Shown one piece after another: positions 23,713-32,508 of a DNA stretch of 46,584 nt. This DNA comes from JAJPHC01 sp035255945 (GTDB lineage Bacteria; Acidobacteriota; Thermoanaerobaculia; Gp7-AA8). The notes beneath the pieces were generated by a model. The model worked only from the letters and a program-made list of their open reading frames with translations, did no database searches and had not been told where the DNA came from. The stretch lies in assembly GCA_035255945.1 (NCBI GenBank), contig DATEZA010000279.1, positions 1 to 46,584 of the forward strand. The letters run 5' to 3'. Positions within the stretch are counted from its first letter, which is position 1. Every line of letters starts with the position of its first letter. The position numbers were made by a program, and so were the translations under genes.

Positions 23713-24561
23713 ATGAAAGTCCTCTGGGCCAACATCGAAGACGTCTGGCGCGAAGCAGCCGCGCGATGGACATTAATTGCCTACTTTTTGCTGTCCACTG
23801 TTTTCATCATCATTTTTGCGTCTGCAATTAACCTCGACATTGTCGACGGTGCTTTAGCTGGCGCAAAACTATTCGGAAAAGAAGTGGAGATGCACGACCA
23901 GGTGAGCATCGAAAAGCTCGTCCTCGGATTCGAGTCGGGCTTCTCCGCGGTGCTCTACTTCCTCTGCACGTTCCTGGCGATCTTCGCCACGGCGCATCTC
24001 GTGCCGCGGCTGCAGGAGAAGGGAACAATCGATCTGTATCTCTCGCGGCCGGTCTCGCGCACGAAGCTGCTGCTCTCGCGCTACGTCTCCGGCCTGCTCC
24101 TCGCCGGCGCGAACGTGCTCTACCTCCTCGGCTCGATCTGGCTGATCGTCGCGTGGAAAACGCACGTCATGCATCCCCGCTTTCTCATCGCAGGCGGCGT
24201 GATCCTGTTCGTCATCGCGACGCTGCTGGCCTTCGCGTTTTTCGTCGGCGTCGTGACTTCGTCGACCGCGGTGTCGATCATGGCCAGCTGCGGCATGTTC
24301 TTCTTCTCCGCGATGCTCGCGGCGCACGATCGGATCGCCGCCGCGGTGTCGCACGAATGGCAGGCCGCGATGATCCAGACGCTTTACTGGATCATCCCCA
24401 AGACCGCGGAGCTCGGTGCCGCCGTCTTTGCGTTCGTCTCGGGCAACGCATTCGGCTCGCGCATGCCGCAGATGACCGCCACACCGTTCCTCACCACCGC
24501 CGCCTTCGGCGCCGGTTCACTGTTGCTCGCCATCTGGCGCTTTCACAAAAAGGAGTTCTGA
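23713..24561 (+). CDS. ABC-2 type permease
   Basis: A 282-residue protein with about six membrane segments: YFLLSTVFIIIFASAIN, VLYFLCTFLAIFATAHL, LLAGANVLYLLGSIWLIV, ILFVIATLLAFAFFVGVV, SIMASCGMFFFSAMLA and a last one near the C terminus. The LQEKGTIDLYLSRPVSRTKLLLSRY block is typical of ABC-2 permeases. It partners the ATPase just upstream. Codons in the first 50 residues are richer in A and T than the neighbouring sequence. The substrate is unknown. Confidence 0.85.
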   Translation: MKVLWANIEDVWREAAARWTLIAYFLLSTVFIIIFASAINLDIVDGALAGAKLFGKEVEMHDQVSIEKLVLGFESGFSAVLYFLCTFLAIFATAHLVPRLQEKGTIDLYLSRPVSRTKLLLSRYVSGLLLAGANVLYLLGSIWLIVAWKTHVMHPRFLIAGGVILFVIATLLAFAFFVGVVTSSTAVSIMASCGMFFFSAMLAAHDRIAAAVSHEWQAAMIQTLYWIIPKTAELGAAVFAFVSGNAFGSRMPQMTATPFLTTAAFGAGSLLLAIWRFHKKEF

Positions 24562-24564
24562 CAA

Positions 24565-25530
24565 ATGGAAATGAAATTGCGTCATCTGATTGCTGTCGCG
24601 TTATTGATTGCCGCGCCGATGGCGCTCGCATCCACCGGTGCGATGTCGCTCATCCCCCGCGATGCCGTCAGCGTCGGCGTCGTGCACGTCTCCGACATGC
24701 GCAGCAGCCCGCTGTTGGGCATGCTGTTCCAGCAGACCGACAAGGTGAGCGCGAACGGCGACGCCGAGCGCTTCCTCACCGAAGCGGGACTGCAGCCGAA
24801 GAAGGACATCGATCTGCTCGTCGTGTCGGTCTCGCCGAAGACGACCCTCGGCCACGAAAGCAAAGTGCTGGTCGCAGTGGAAGGACGTTTCAGCGTCGAC
24901 CGCGTCGTCAGCGCGCTGACTGCGCGCGGCGCGAAGGAGAAGAAGACCGCCGGCGGCTCGTACTTCACCCTGCCGGACGCGAAGAAGGATGACGACACGC
25001 CGGGCGCCGTCGCGTTTCCCGATGCGAGCCTCGCGCTGATCGGCGACGAGACGTCGGTCTCGCAGGCGCTCGCCGACCGCGCGGCCGGCGGCACGGCGTT
25101 CACCACCGCGGGCGGACTCGCGCGCGAGCTCGGCCGCATCGATTCGAACGCAACCGCGTGGGCACTCGTCGACGTCGCACGCGCATCGCGCCTCACGAAC
25201 GCGCCGCATATCGAGAACAAGAACGCCTCGGCGCAGCAGATCAGCGCCGCGCTCAATCACGTGTCGACGGTCGCGCTCTGGGCTACCGACACCGGCGACG
25301 AGCTCAAGCTCGGCGCATTCGGTCTGTCGAATGACGCAGAGACGCTGCAGCTGCTCGAAGACACGCTGCGCGGCGGCCTCGCTGCGATGCGTCTCGCGGT
25401 GCAGGACAAACAGCCGGAGCTCGTGACCGTCCTCCGCAAGTTCGACGTGAAGCACACGAATGACTCGGTGATGATCACCGGCACGGTGCCGGCGGAGTCA
25501 TTGAAGAAGTTCGCGGCGCATTCGAAGTAA
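24565..25530 (+). CDS. Exported hypothetical protein, DUF3352-like
   Basis: A 321-residue protein with a signal peptide (MKLRHLIAVALLIAAPMALA). The mature part starts MSLIPRDAVSVGVVHVSDMRSSPLLG and has a long alternating strand/helix pattern: VLVAVEGRFSVDRVVSAL, GSYFTLPD, ASLALIGDETSVSQALADR. This recalls DUF3352-type exported proteins, but I do not recognise it firmly. It lies three bases after the ABC permease, so it is in the same operon and could be a periplasmic partner. The start could be ATG 24565 or the ATG two codons later. Confidence 0.6.
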   Translation: MEMKLRHLIAVALLIAAPMALASTGAMSLIPRDAVSVGVVHVSDMRSSPLLGMLFQQTDKVSANGDAERFLTEAGLQPKKDIDLLVVSVSPKTTLGHESKVLVAVEGRFSVDRVVSALTARGAKEKKTAGGSYFTLPDAKKDDDTPGAVAFPDASLALIGDETSVSQALADRAAGGTAFTTAGGLARELGRIDSNATAWALVDVARASRLTNAPHIENKNASAQQISAALNHVSTVALWATDTGDELKLGAFGLSNDAETLQLLEDTLRGGLAAMRLAVQDKQPELVTVLRKFDVKHTNDSVMITGTVPAESLKKFAAHSK

Positions 25531-25533
25531 GCC

Positions 25534-25578
25534 AGCCCCTCACCCCTGGCCCCTCTCCCCGCGGAGCGGGGCGAGGGG
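25534..25578. repeat. Palindromic repeat, family I copy 1
   Basis: AGCCCCTCACCCCTGGCCCC, then CTCTCCCCGCGGAGCGGGGC and GAGGGG: a hairpin between two convergent genes. It is related to the element at 46018-46066 and placed where a bidirectional terminator would be useful. Confidence 0.75.
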
Positions 25579-25584
25579 AACGAT

Positions 25585-28548
25585 TTACGGGCGGCGGCGT
25601 GGCAATGGCGCCACGTCGCCGACTGTGAACGCCGGCGCGAGCGTGTAGGTCAACTGATTTCCGCTCGCGCCGGTCAGCTCGATACGCAGGTCGATCGCCG
25701 CGATCGCATTCGCGGGCAGGTCAGCGTGATAGCGATGATCGGCATCGAGCACGAGCGGCAACTCTCTCCACGTCCCATCGCTGCGTGACCACGCCTTTGC
25801 ACTCGCGACATCGGCGGCGAAGTGCAGCGTGCCGATCGCGAACGGCGCGAGCTTCGAGATCGCGCGGCCGCTCGCATCCGCGACGTACATCGATGTGAGC
25901 AGCGGCGCGCTCGCATCGCCGAGGGTCGAATCGACAGTCGCCACGACCTCGGCGCGCGCTGCGCTCATCAGCGCGACGTAATCGATCGTGTACTTGCCGG
26001 GCGCGAGATAGAACGAATTCGTGAGCGGCGTGCCGGCCGCCACGACGCTGCCGTTCGCATTCGTCACCGTGAAAAAACCTGCGCTGTCGAACGACGTGCG
26101 CTGCTCGCCGAGCTGGCCCATGAAACCGAACGGCGGCGTGAGTGACGAATTGCCGATCGCGACCGGCAGGCGCGGATGCACCGCTCCGGTGCCGAACCTC
26201 AGCGTCTCGCCGTCAGCCGCCGAATACGCGTCACCGATCTCGATGCGATCGCCGCGCGCGACGATCGACGGCACGAAGAAATCGGATGCGAGGCTGAACG
26301 CCGCAGGAAACGACGGCTCGGCCGGTGTCATGAACAGCTCGAGCGCGCTCGTCGTGATCTGCGACGACACTCCGCGCGTGCCGATCACGGAACTGACGAT
26401 GACGCTGCGAGCCGACGGCAGCCGCACCGGCGCGTGCCGCAGCGACTGCGGCGCGTTCATCTGAATCTCGTCGCTCGCGATCGCATGCAACGCGGGATGG
26501 CTCACCTGCGTGTACGTCGCGTGATCGCGATCGAACAGATTCTCGATGGACGCAATCGTCCAGCGCGACGACACATCGGACACGCGCAGCGATGGCAGGT
26601 TGAAGATCGGCAGATCGATCGCCGTCATGTACGAGCCGGCCGGCGGCACGATGCGCGTGCGCAGCGCCCAGGTGGACGGTCGTCGCAATCGCACGCCGTC
26701 CACGTCGACGCCGCTGAACGTGAGCGTGTGCGTGGCGAGTGCCGCACTCGGCGTGATCGTGACATCGCCGCGCACCGATTGTTTGTCGAGCATCACGACT
26801 GACTCGCTCGTCAGGAAAGGTGCGCCCTCGGTCGACATGAGGAGCAGGTCGTAATCACCGGCCGGAAGAAGTGTTTCGGTGGCGTTCGCGTCGATGGCGA
26901 CCGGGGCCGGTGTTCGAAACGGTCCCATCCAGTACTGCGCGAACAGATTCATGTCGGTGACGACGGTCGCGCGCGACGCCTTGACCAGCGCCCACGGCAG
27001 ATGCGCCTGCGTCGTGGCGCTGTCGAGGTGCACGAATCCGCTGAACGCAAACGAATCGTTCGTGAGCGGCGCCGTGTCGCCGTTCGTCACCGTGATGAGC
27101 AGCGTCGCATCGCCGGACGCGCCCGCCGCGAGCTCGAGCTTCGGCGGATCGATCGTCACGCTGACGCCGTGCGGCGACCGGTCGACGGACAGCGCAACGC
27201 TCTCGCTCTTCGTGCCGTGATTCGTGATGTGAATCGATTCGATCTTCGAGAACGTGCCGCTCGTCTGCGTGTCGAGACCGAAGCTGATGCTCGACGGCGT
27301 GGCGAGAATCGTCGCATTCGCCGCGCGCGACACATCGATCCGCCCGCCGCCGTACGTCATCTGTTCATCGCTGATCGCTTTCCCGTACAGCACCAGCGCC
27401 GACTTCACCTCGGCCGGCGACCAGTCCGGATGAATCGCGCGCAGCAGCGCCGCGGCGCCGGCGACGTGCGGCGTCGCCATCGAAGTGCCGCTCAGCACCG
27501 TGTAGCCGCCGTTGAGATAGGTCGAGCGGATCGCGACGCCGGGCGCGACGACATCCGGTTTCAGCATCTCAAGCTTCGCGGCCGGACCTTTCGAGCTGAA
27601 CGTGGCGAGCGTGTCGCGATTGTCGACGGCGCCGACCGTGATCGCGTTGCGCGCGGTGCCGGGACTGGCGATCGAGTGAAAGTAGCCGCTGTTTCCCGCC
27701 GCGACGCACACGACCATCCCCGCAGCGACCGCGTTATCGACCGCGATCGATGCCGCGTCATCCGGATTGCCTTCACCGCCCAGCGACAAATTCGCGACGG
27801 CCGCGCGATCGGAAAAATCGCCGTCGCCGTTCGGATCGAGCGCGCGCTCGATGCCGGCGATCACATCCGATTCCTTCCCCTCGCCGCGCGCATTCAGCAC
27901 TTTGTACGCGAGCAGCTTCGCGTCGGGTGCGACGCCGGTGAACGTGTCGAGATTCGCGGCGACGATGCCGGCGACATGCGTGCCGTGTCCCTGGTCGTCG
28001 ATCGGATCCGCGTCGTTGTTCACGAAGTCCCAGCCGCCGATCACGTTGCCATGCAGCGCGGGATGTGTGTAGTCGACGCCGGTGTCGATGATCGCCACCT
28101 TCACGCCGGCGCCGCGCGAGCCGACGGTGCTCCAGGTTTTCGGGGCACCGACGGTTTCGATGTTCGTTTCGGTGAACGCCTGCACGGGCATGTCGCGATG
28201 CACGCGCTTCACGTACGGGAGCGCGCGGATCGCGTCGAGCTGCGCGCGTGGAACACGCATCGCGGTGCCGTGGAAGACTTCGAAGTACTCGCGATAAATC
28301 AGCGGCTCGATCGCCGTTTTGCCCTGACGGAACTGCCGCAAACGCGCGAAGTTTGCGCGATAGGTTTCGATCGGCAGCCGTTGCACTGCCAGCGGAGGAT
28401 CGCGGAATTCGACGATCACATCGACAGCGGCGCTGAGGTCGACCGCTGTCTCAATCGATGAACCGTCGCGCATCGTGGCGCGCACAGTTGGAGCGTCCTG
28501 CGCGAAAACGGCCGCAGCGAAGAAGACCGCGCACAGAAGTGGCGTCAT
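25585..28548 (-). CDS. Secreted S8 (subtilisin-like) serine protease
   Basis: A 987-residue protein. It has a signal peptide (MTPLLCAVFFAAAVFAQ), an I9-type propeptide (about 40-125, with IVEFRDPP and YVKRVHRDMPVQ), and an S8 catalytic domain with Asp155 (VAIIDTGVDYTHP), His188 (DDQGHGTHVAG), the oxyanion Asn (CVAAGNSGY) and Ser356 (LSGTSMATPH). About 550 residues of beta-rich C-terminal domains follow. All triad residues are present, so it should be an active extracellular protease. The chosen ATG 28548 lies inside the end of a family B repeat (GGGATGAC), which thereby supplies the start codon. The frame stays open further upstream, but only through the repeat. Confidence 0.92.
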   Translation of the reverse strand: MTPLLCAVFFAAAVFAQDAPTVRATMRDGSSIETAVDLSAAVDVIVEFRDPPLAVQRLPIETYRANFARLRQFRQGKTAIEPLIYREYFEVFHGTAMRVPRAQLDAIRALPYVKRVHRDMPVQAFTETNIETVGAPKTWSTVGSRGAGVKVAIIDTGVDYTHPALHGNVIGGWDFVNNDADPIDDQGHGTHVAGIVAANLDTFTGVAPDAKLLAYKVLNARGEGKESDVIAGIERALDPNGDGDFSDRAAVANLSLGGEGNPDDAASIAVDNAVAAGMVVCVAAGNSGYFHSIASPGTARNAITVGAVDNRDTLATFSSKGPAAKLEMLKPDVVAPGVAIRSTYLNGGYTVLSGTSMATPHVAGAAALLRAIHPDWSPAEVKSALVLYGKAISDEQMTYGGGRIDVSRAANATILATPSSISFGLDTQTSGTFSKIESIHITNHGTKSESVALSVDRSPHGVSVTIDPPKLELAAGASGDATLLITVTNGDTAPLTNDSFAFSGFVHLDSATTQAHLPWALVKASRATVVTDMNLFAQYWMGPFRTPAPVAIDANATETLLPAGDYDLLLMSTEGAPFLTSESVVMLDKQSVRGDVTITPSAALATHTLTFSGVDVDGVRLRRPSTWALRTRIVPPAGSYMTAIDLPIFNLPSLRVSDVSSRWTIASIENLFDRDHATYTQVSHPALHAIASDEIQMNAPQSLRHAPVRLPSARSVIVSSVIGTRGVSSQITTSALELFMTPAEPSFPAAFSLASDFFVPSIVARGDRIEIGDAYSAADGETLRFGTGAVHPRLPVAIGNSSLTPPFGFMGQLGEQRTSFDSAGFFTVTNANGSVVAAGTPLTNSFYLAPGKYTIDYVALMSAARAEVVATVDSTLGDASAPLLTSMYVADASGRAISKLAPFAIGTLHFAADVASAKAWSRSDGTWRELPLVLDADHRYHADLPANAIAAIDLRIELTGASGNQLTYTLAPAFTVGDVAPLPRRRP

Positions 28549-28620
28549 CCCGAGCGTAGTCGAGGGACGAGCGCCGCGCGCCACCACACGCCCGGGTCCC
28601 TCGACTACGCTCGGGATGAC
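28544..28620. repeat. Palindromic repeat, family B copy 1
   Basis: 77 bases beginning GTCATCCCGAGCGTAGTCGA and ending TCGACTACGCTCGGGATGAC, an almost perfect inverted repeat. Read on the minus strand, its last bases (GGGATGAC) contain the probable start codon of the S8 protease. Confidence 0.9.
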
Positions 28621-28621
28621 G

Positions 28622-29329
28622 TCAAACGAAACGACGAAGGTGCTCGCGCCACCACGGCCAGTCGTGTCCGAACACGCCCGGCCAGATCTCGAGGTAATTC
28701 GGAATGCCCTTGGCCCACAAAAGCTGACTGAAGTCGTGATTCTTCTGCACGATCGAGTCGTACTCGCCCGTGGCGATGATCCAGTTCACGCGCGAGAGCT
28801 TGCCCACCCACTCCGCGTTCATGTTCGGGATGTACGCAACCGGGCAGTTGAAGTAGCAGTTGTCGTCCCACCAGCCGTCGATCGCGGAGTAGATGTCGTA
28901 CACGCCGGAGAACAGGATCGCGCGGCTCACCACATCGGGATAGCGCGCCGCGAAGTTCGATGCGTGGTACGCGCCGAAGCTCGCGCCGTAAACCGCGAGG
29001 TCGCCCCGCTGCGCACGATTGAAGATGTACGGCACCAGCTCGTTGCGCAGGTAGGAGTCGTACTGCACGTGCCGCGCGGCGCGCACGGCGGGATGAACGT
29101 GCTTGTTGTGCCAGCTCTCGTCGTTGACGGTGTCGACGAGCACGAGCTGAATCTCGCCGGCGTCGACTTTGTCCGCGACCGAGTTGGCGAGGTGAAAATC
29201 CTCGTTCTCGAAGTAGCGGCCGGCCGAAGTCGGGAAGAGAATCACCGGCCGGCCGAACTGACCGAACCAAAGAAACTCCATATCGCGGCCGAGCGACGGG
29301 GAAAACCAGCGGACGTGTTCGCGATACAT
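28622..29329 (-). CDS. Alpha/beta-hydrolase, putative esterase (esterase D-like)
   Basis: A 235-residue protein. Ser117 in the nucleophile elbow VYGASFGAYH marks an alpha/beta-hydrolase. RPVILFPTSAGRYFENEDF, IQLVLVDTVNDESWH and VVSRAILFSGVYDI are typical of the esterase D / acyltransferase-like group. The C-terminal EIWPGVFGHDWPWWREHL supplies the catalytic His. The start is ATG 29329, where TAGCAT ends seven bases upstream; the longer frame overlaps the divergent promoter region. It is divergent from the ATP-grasp gene by 42 bases. A hydrolase beside amide ligases often trims or transfers an acyl group on the product, but that is inference. Confidence 0.8.
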   Translation of the reverse strand: MYREHVRWFSPSLGRDMEFLWFGQFGRPVILFPTSAGRYFENEDFHLANSVADKVDAGEIQLVLVDTVNDESWHNKHVHPAVRAARHVQYDSYLRNELVPYIFNRAQRGDLAVYGASFGAYHASNFAARYPDVVSRAILFSGVYDIYSAIDGWWDDNCYFNCPVAYIPNMNAEWVGKLSRVNWIIATGEYDSIVQKNHDFSQLLWAKGIPNYLEIWPGVFGHDWPWWREHLRRFV

Positions 29330-29371
29330 AAATTGAATGCTATACGATGCCCGAACGGAGAACTTCACGCA

Positions 29372-30337
29372 ATGCGCAAGAAAAAAATCGGCCTGCTCTT
29401 CGGCATGGAAGACACCTTCCCCTGGGCCCTCATCGACGCGATCAACGCCAAAGGCGGCGAGCAGGTCGAGGCGTCACCGGTCGAAGTCTCCTTTCTGAAG
29501 GATGACGGCGTCTTTCCGTACGACCTCATCCTCGACCGCATCAGTCACGAAGTCCCGTTCTATCGCACGTATCTGAAATGCGCGGCGGCCTCGGGTGTGC
29601 GCATCGTCAATAACCCGATCTGGTGGTCGGCCGACGACAAGTTCTTCGACAACCTCGTGGCGAAAGCGGCGAACGTCGCGGTGCCGCGCACCGTTCTTCT
29701 GCCGCACAAGGAGTACCCGCCCAACACCGAAGCTAAATCGTTCCGCAACATGCGCTTCGTCGACTGGGAGCAGGTGTGGAACTACCTCGGCTGGCCGATC
29801 TTCATGAAGCCGGCGTACGGCGGCGGATGGAAGGACGTGTACAAGGTGCACGATCCGCAGGAGTTCTTCGCCGCATACGACCAGACGCGCGACCTGACGA
29901 TGATGGCGCAGGAAGCGATCGAGTTCGACTCGTACTACCGCTGCTACGTCCTCGGCCGCAAGCGCGTGCGGATCATGATGTACGACCCGAAGCAGCCGCA
30001 TCACCTGCGCTACGTCGCGAATTACCAGACGCCGCCCGAGCTCGAGGAGCGCATCCATCGCGACGCGCTCGCCCTCTGCGAAGCGCTCGGCTACGACATG
30101 AACACCGTCGAGTTCGCAGTGCGCGACGGCATCCCGTACGCGATCGATTTCATGAACTGCGCGCCCGACGCCGATCGCAAATCGGTCGGCGAAACGAACT
30201 TCGAGTGGATGGTCTCGAACATGGCCGACGTGCTGATCGAGCTCGTGACCGGCGAGAAGAAGCTCGAGCTGACCGGGTCGTGGCCGACGGTGATGAACAC
30301 GACGAAGGATGTGAGCGAGCCGATCGTGGCGCGGTAA
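29372..30337 (+). CDS. ATP-grasp family ligase
   Basis: A 321-residue protein. KKKIGLLFGMEDTFPWALIDAIN opens a pre-ATP-grasp Rossmann-like domain. FMKPAYGGGWKDVYKV is the lysine and glycine loop of the ATP-grasp fold, VNNPIWWSADDKF and RTVLLPHKEYPPN flank it, and NTVEFAVRDGIPYAIDFMNCAPDAD near the end carries the Glu, Asp and Asn metal ligands. ATP-grasp enzymes join a carboxylate to an amine or thiol through an acyl phosphate. The start ATG 29372 follows a GGAG about 11 bases upstream. It begins the cluster with a GCS2-type ligase and a glutamine amidotransferase-like protein, so a multistep amide-forming pathway is likely. The substrate is unknown. Confidence 0.85.
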   Translation: MRKKKIGLLFGMEDTFPWALIDAINAKGGEQVEASPVEVSFLKDDGVFPYDLILDRISHEVPFYRTYLKCAAASGVRIVNNPIWWSADDKFFDNLVAKAANVAVPRTVLLPHKEYPPNTEAKSFRNMRFVDWEQVWNYLGWPIFMKPAYGGGWKDVYKVHDPQEFFAAYDQTRDLTMMAQEAIEFDSYYRCYVLGRKRVRIMMYDPKQPHHLRYVANYQTPPELEERIHRDALALCEALGYDMNTVEFAVRDGIPYAIDFMNCAPDADRKSVGETNFEWMVSNMADVLIELVTGEKKLELTGSWPTVMNTTKDVSEPIVAR

Positions 30338-30340
30338 GCC

Positions 30341-30427
30341 GTCATCCCGAGCGTCAGTCGAGGGACCTGGGTGGGCGGTGGCGTGCCGCCCACCCCACCA
30401 GGTCCCTCGACTGACGCTCGGGATGAC
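30341..30427. repeat. Palindromic repeat, family B copy 2
   Basis: 87 bases, GTCATCCCGAGCGTCAGTCG to CGACTGACGCTCGGGATGAC, with an inner GGTGGGCGGTGGCG / CGCCCACC pair. It separates the ATP-grasp gene from the GCS2-type ligase gene within one co-directional cluster. Confidence 0.9.
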
Positions 30428-30455
30428 GTCGGGTATTCGCGATATCCTTCTCTAC

Positions 30456-31568
30456 ATGCCGCAACCTTCATTCACCCTCGGCATCGAGGAAGAGTTTCAG
30501 GTTGTCGATCCGGAAACGCGCGAGCTGAAGTCCCACATCCAGGAGCTCTTCACCGAGGGCGAGAAGCGGCTCGGCGAAGAGATCAAGCGCGAGATGCACG
30601 ATGCGGTGATCGAGGTCGGGACGCCGATCTGCCGCGACATCTTCGAGGCGCGGCGCGAGGTCACGCGGCTGCGCGGCGAGATCGTGCGGCTCACGCGCGA
30701 AGGTGGCCTGCGCATCGCGGCGGCCGGCTCGCATCCGATCTCGCACTGGGCCAGCGTCCCCATCACCTCGAACGACCGCTACGACAAGATCGTGTACGAG
30801 CTGCAGATGCTCGCGCGTGCAAACCTCATCTTCGGACTGCACGTGCACGTCGCGGTCGAAGACGACGAAACGCGCATCGCGCTGATGAACGGCGCACGCT
30901 ACTTCCTGCCGCACGTCTTTGCGCTGTCCGTCAACTCGCCGTTCTGGTGCGGACAGAACACCGGCTGGAAGAGCTACCGCGCCAAAGTGTTCGAGCGCTT
31001 CCCGCGCACCGGCATCCCCGACTACTTCCGCGACTGGGCCGAGTACAGTCAATATGTTGACGTTCTCGTTCGGACCAACTGCATCGACAACCCGAAGAAG
31101 ATCTGGTGGGACGTCCGCCCGCATCCGTTCTTCCCCACGCTCGAGTACCGCGTGTGCGACGTACCGATGCGCATCGACGAGACCATCTGCTTCGCCGCGC
31201 TGTTCCAAGCCATCACCAAGAAGCTGTACAACATCTACAAGCAGAACATGGGCTGGCGCCTCTACCGCCGCTCGCTGATCAACGAGAACAAAGCGCGCGC
31301 GGCGCGGTTCGGAGTGGAAGGAAAGCTGATCGATTTCGGCAAGCGCGAGGAAGTGCCGTTCGCGATGCTGCTCGATGAGCTGCTCGAGTTCGTCGACGAT
31401 GTGGTCGATGAGCTCGGCTCGCGCAAAGAGGTCTACTACGCGCGCGAAATCGTGAAGCATCGGACCGGCGCCGACCGCCAGTTGGCAGCGTACGAGCACC
31501 GTAACGATCTGCGCGATGTCGTTGACTACATCATCTCGGAAACGGAGCTCGGTACCTCGCTTGCGTGA
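30456..31568 (+). CDS. Carboxylate-amine ligase, GCS2/YbdK family
   Basis: A 370-residue protein of the glutamate-cysteine ligase type 2 family. TLGIEEEFQVVDPETREL at the start carries the metal-binding Glu residues, VIEVGTPICRDI and GLRIAAAGSHPISHW follow, NLIFGLHVHVAVED is the family signature, and a middle RPHPFFPTLEYRVCDVPMRIDE completes the active site. Members form gamma-glutamyl-type or other amide bonds with ATP. The start ATG 30456 is preferred over upstream starts in the repeat; TATCCT ends seven bases before it, suggesting a leaderless message. The 3' end overlaps the next gene. Confidence 0.9.
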   Translation: MPQPSFTLGIEEEFQVVDPETRELKSHIQELFTEGEKRLGEEIKREMHDAVIEVGTPICRDIFEARREVTRLRGEIVRLTREGGLRIAAAGSHPISHWASVPITSNDRYDKIVYELQMLARANLIFGLHVHVAVEDDETRIALMNGARYFLPHVFALSVNSPFWCGQNTGWKSYRAKVFERFPRTGIPDYFRDWAEYSQYVDVLVRTNCIDNPKKIWWDVRPHPFFPTLEYRVCDVPMRIDETICFAALFQAITKKLYNIYKQNMGWRLYRRSLINENKARAARFGVEGKLIDFGKREEVPFAMLLDELLEFVDDVVDELGSRKEVYYAREIVKHRTGADRQLAAYEHRNDLRDVVDYIISETELGTSLA

Positions 31569-32508
31569 CATCCACCGGCCGTACGACTTCTTCGAATTCA
31601 GCAGCGATCCGCTCTCTCCGGCAGACGCTTCGAAAATCGACGTCGCCATCCTCGACATGAATCACGCGTGGCCGAACCTCGGTCACGACGCGCTGGTTCA
31701 TGCGGTGCTCGAATGCGCCGAAGGAATGCGCGATGAGCTCGTTTCGCGCGGCCTGAAGGTCCGTGTGATCTCGTTCGACGTGCGGCGGCAACTCGCGATT
31801 CCGCCCTCACCGAACGGACGCTTCCGGCTGTACATCGGCACCGGCGGACCGGGACATCTCGATCCGCGTTGCAACGACGGAGTCAGCGAAGTCTCGCAGG
31901 GAATCAAGGAAACGGATGAGTGGGAAGCGCCGCTTTTCCGTCTCTTCGACGACATTCAAAAGCATCCCGACGCAGCGCTCCTCGGCGTCTGCCATTCATT
32001 CGGACTGATCTGCCGCTGGTCGGGCGTCGCACATCCCCGGCTGCGCGAAAAGAAGAGCGACGGCATGCCGATCAACGCGCTCTCACCGGCGGCGAGCGAT
32101 CATCCGTGGTTCGCGGAGTTCTCGCGCAAGCTCGATGACGGCAGGCATTTCGTCGTCGTCGACAATCGCCTGTTCGATCTCGTGCTCGACGGCAGCGACG
32201 TCACGCCGCTCGCGTTCGATGCCGACGGCAGCGACGCGATGACGATGGCGGAGTTCGCCCGCAGCGGCGACATGCCGCGCATCCTCGGCGTGAATCACCA
32301 TCCGGAGATCATCGATCGCGACCACGTGCTGCAGGTCGTCGAGGAGAAGTGGCGGCACGGCGAAGTGTCGCGCAAGTGGTACGAGGAACGGCTGCACACA
32401 CTCGAGAATGAAATGACCGGCGACAACATCCGCCGCAGCCGCCTGACCTCGGAATACACGCTCCTCGGCGTGCTCCGTCACCACCTCGCGCAGCTGGTGG
32501 CGCGATGA
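31561..32508 (+). CDS. Class I glutamine amidotransferase-like protein
   Basis: About 315 residues. VAILDMNHAWPN starts the flavodoxin-like fold, RLYIGTGGPGHLD resembles the oxyanion-strand region, LLGVCHSFGLICRW holds the nucleophile Cys (about residue 144), and ILGVNHHPEIIDR provides the His and Glu of the triad. The protein is larger than the usual 200-residue domain, with extra C-terminal helices. The GAT may supply ammonia to the ligases or hydrolyse a gamma-glutamyl product. The start is uncertain: TTG 31561 overlaps the previous stop by eight bases, and ATG 31516 would overlap by 53. The stop overlaps the next ATG (ATGA). Confidence 0.8.
   Translation: MRDIHRPYDFFEFSSDPLSPADASKIDVAILDMNHAWPNLGHDALVHAVLECAEGMRDELVSRGLKVRVISFDVRRQLAIPPSPNGRFRLYIGTGGPGHLDPRCNDGVSEVSQGIKETDEWEAPLFRLFDDIQKHPDAALLGVCHSFGLICRWSGVAHPRLREKKSDGMPINALSPAASDHPWFAEFSRKLDDGRHFVVVDNRLFDLVLDGSDVTPLAFDADGSDAMTMAEFARSGDMPRILGVNHHPEIIDRDHVLQVVEEKWRHGEVSRKWYEERLHTLENEMTGDNIRRSRLTSEYTLLGVLRHHLAQLVAR

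Noticed and set aside
28475..30337. A 620-residue open frame on the plus strand covering the repeat and antisense of the esterase
   Set aside because: Only the part from ATG 29372 is a recognisable protein; the rest is an antisense shadow in GC-rich DNA.
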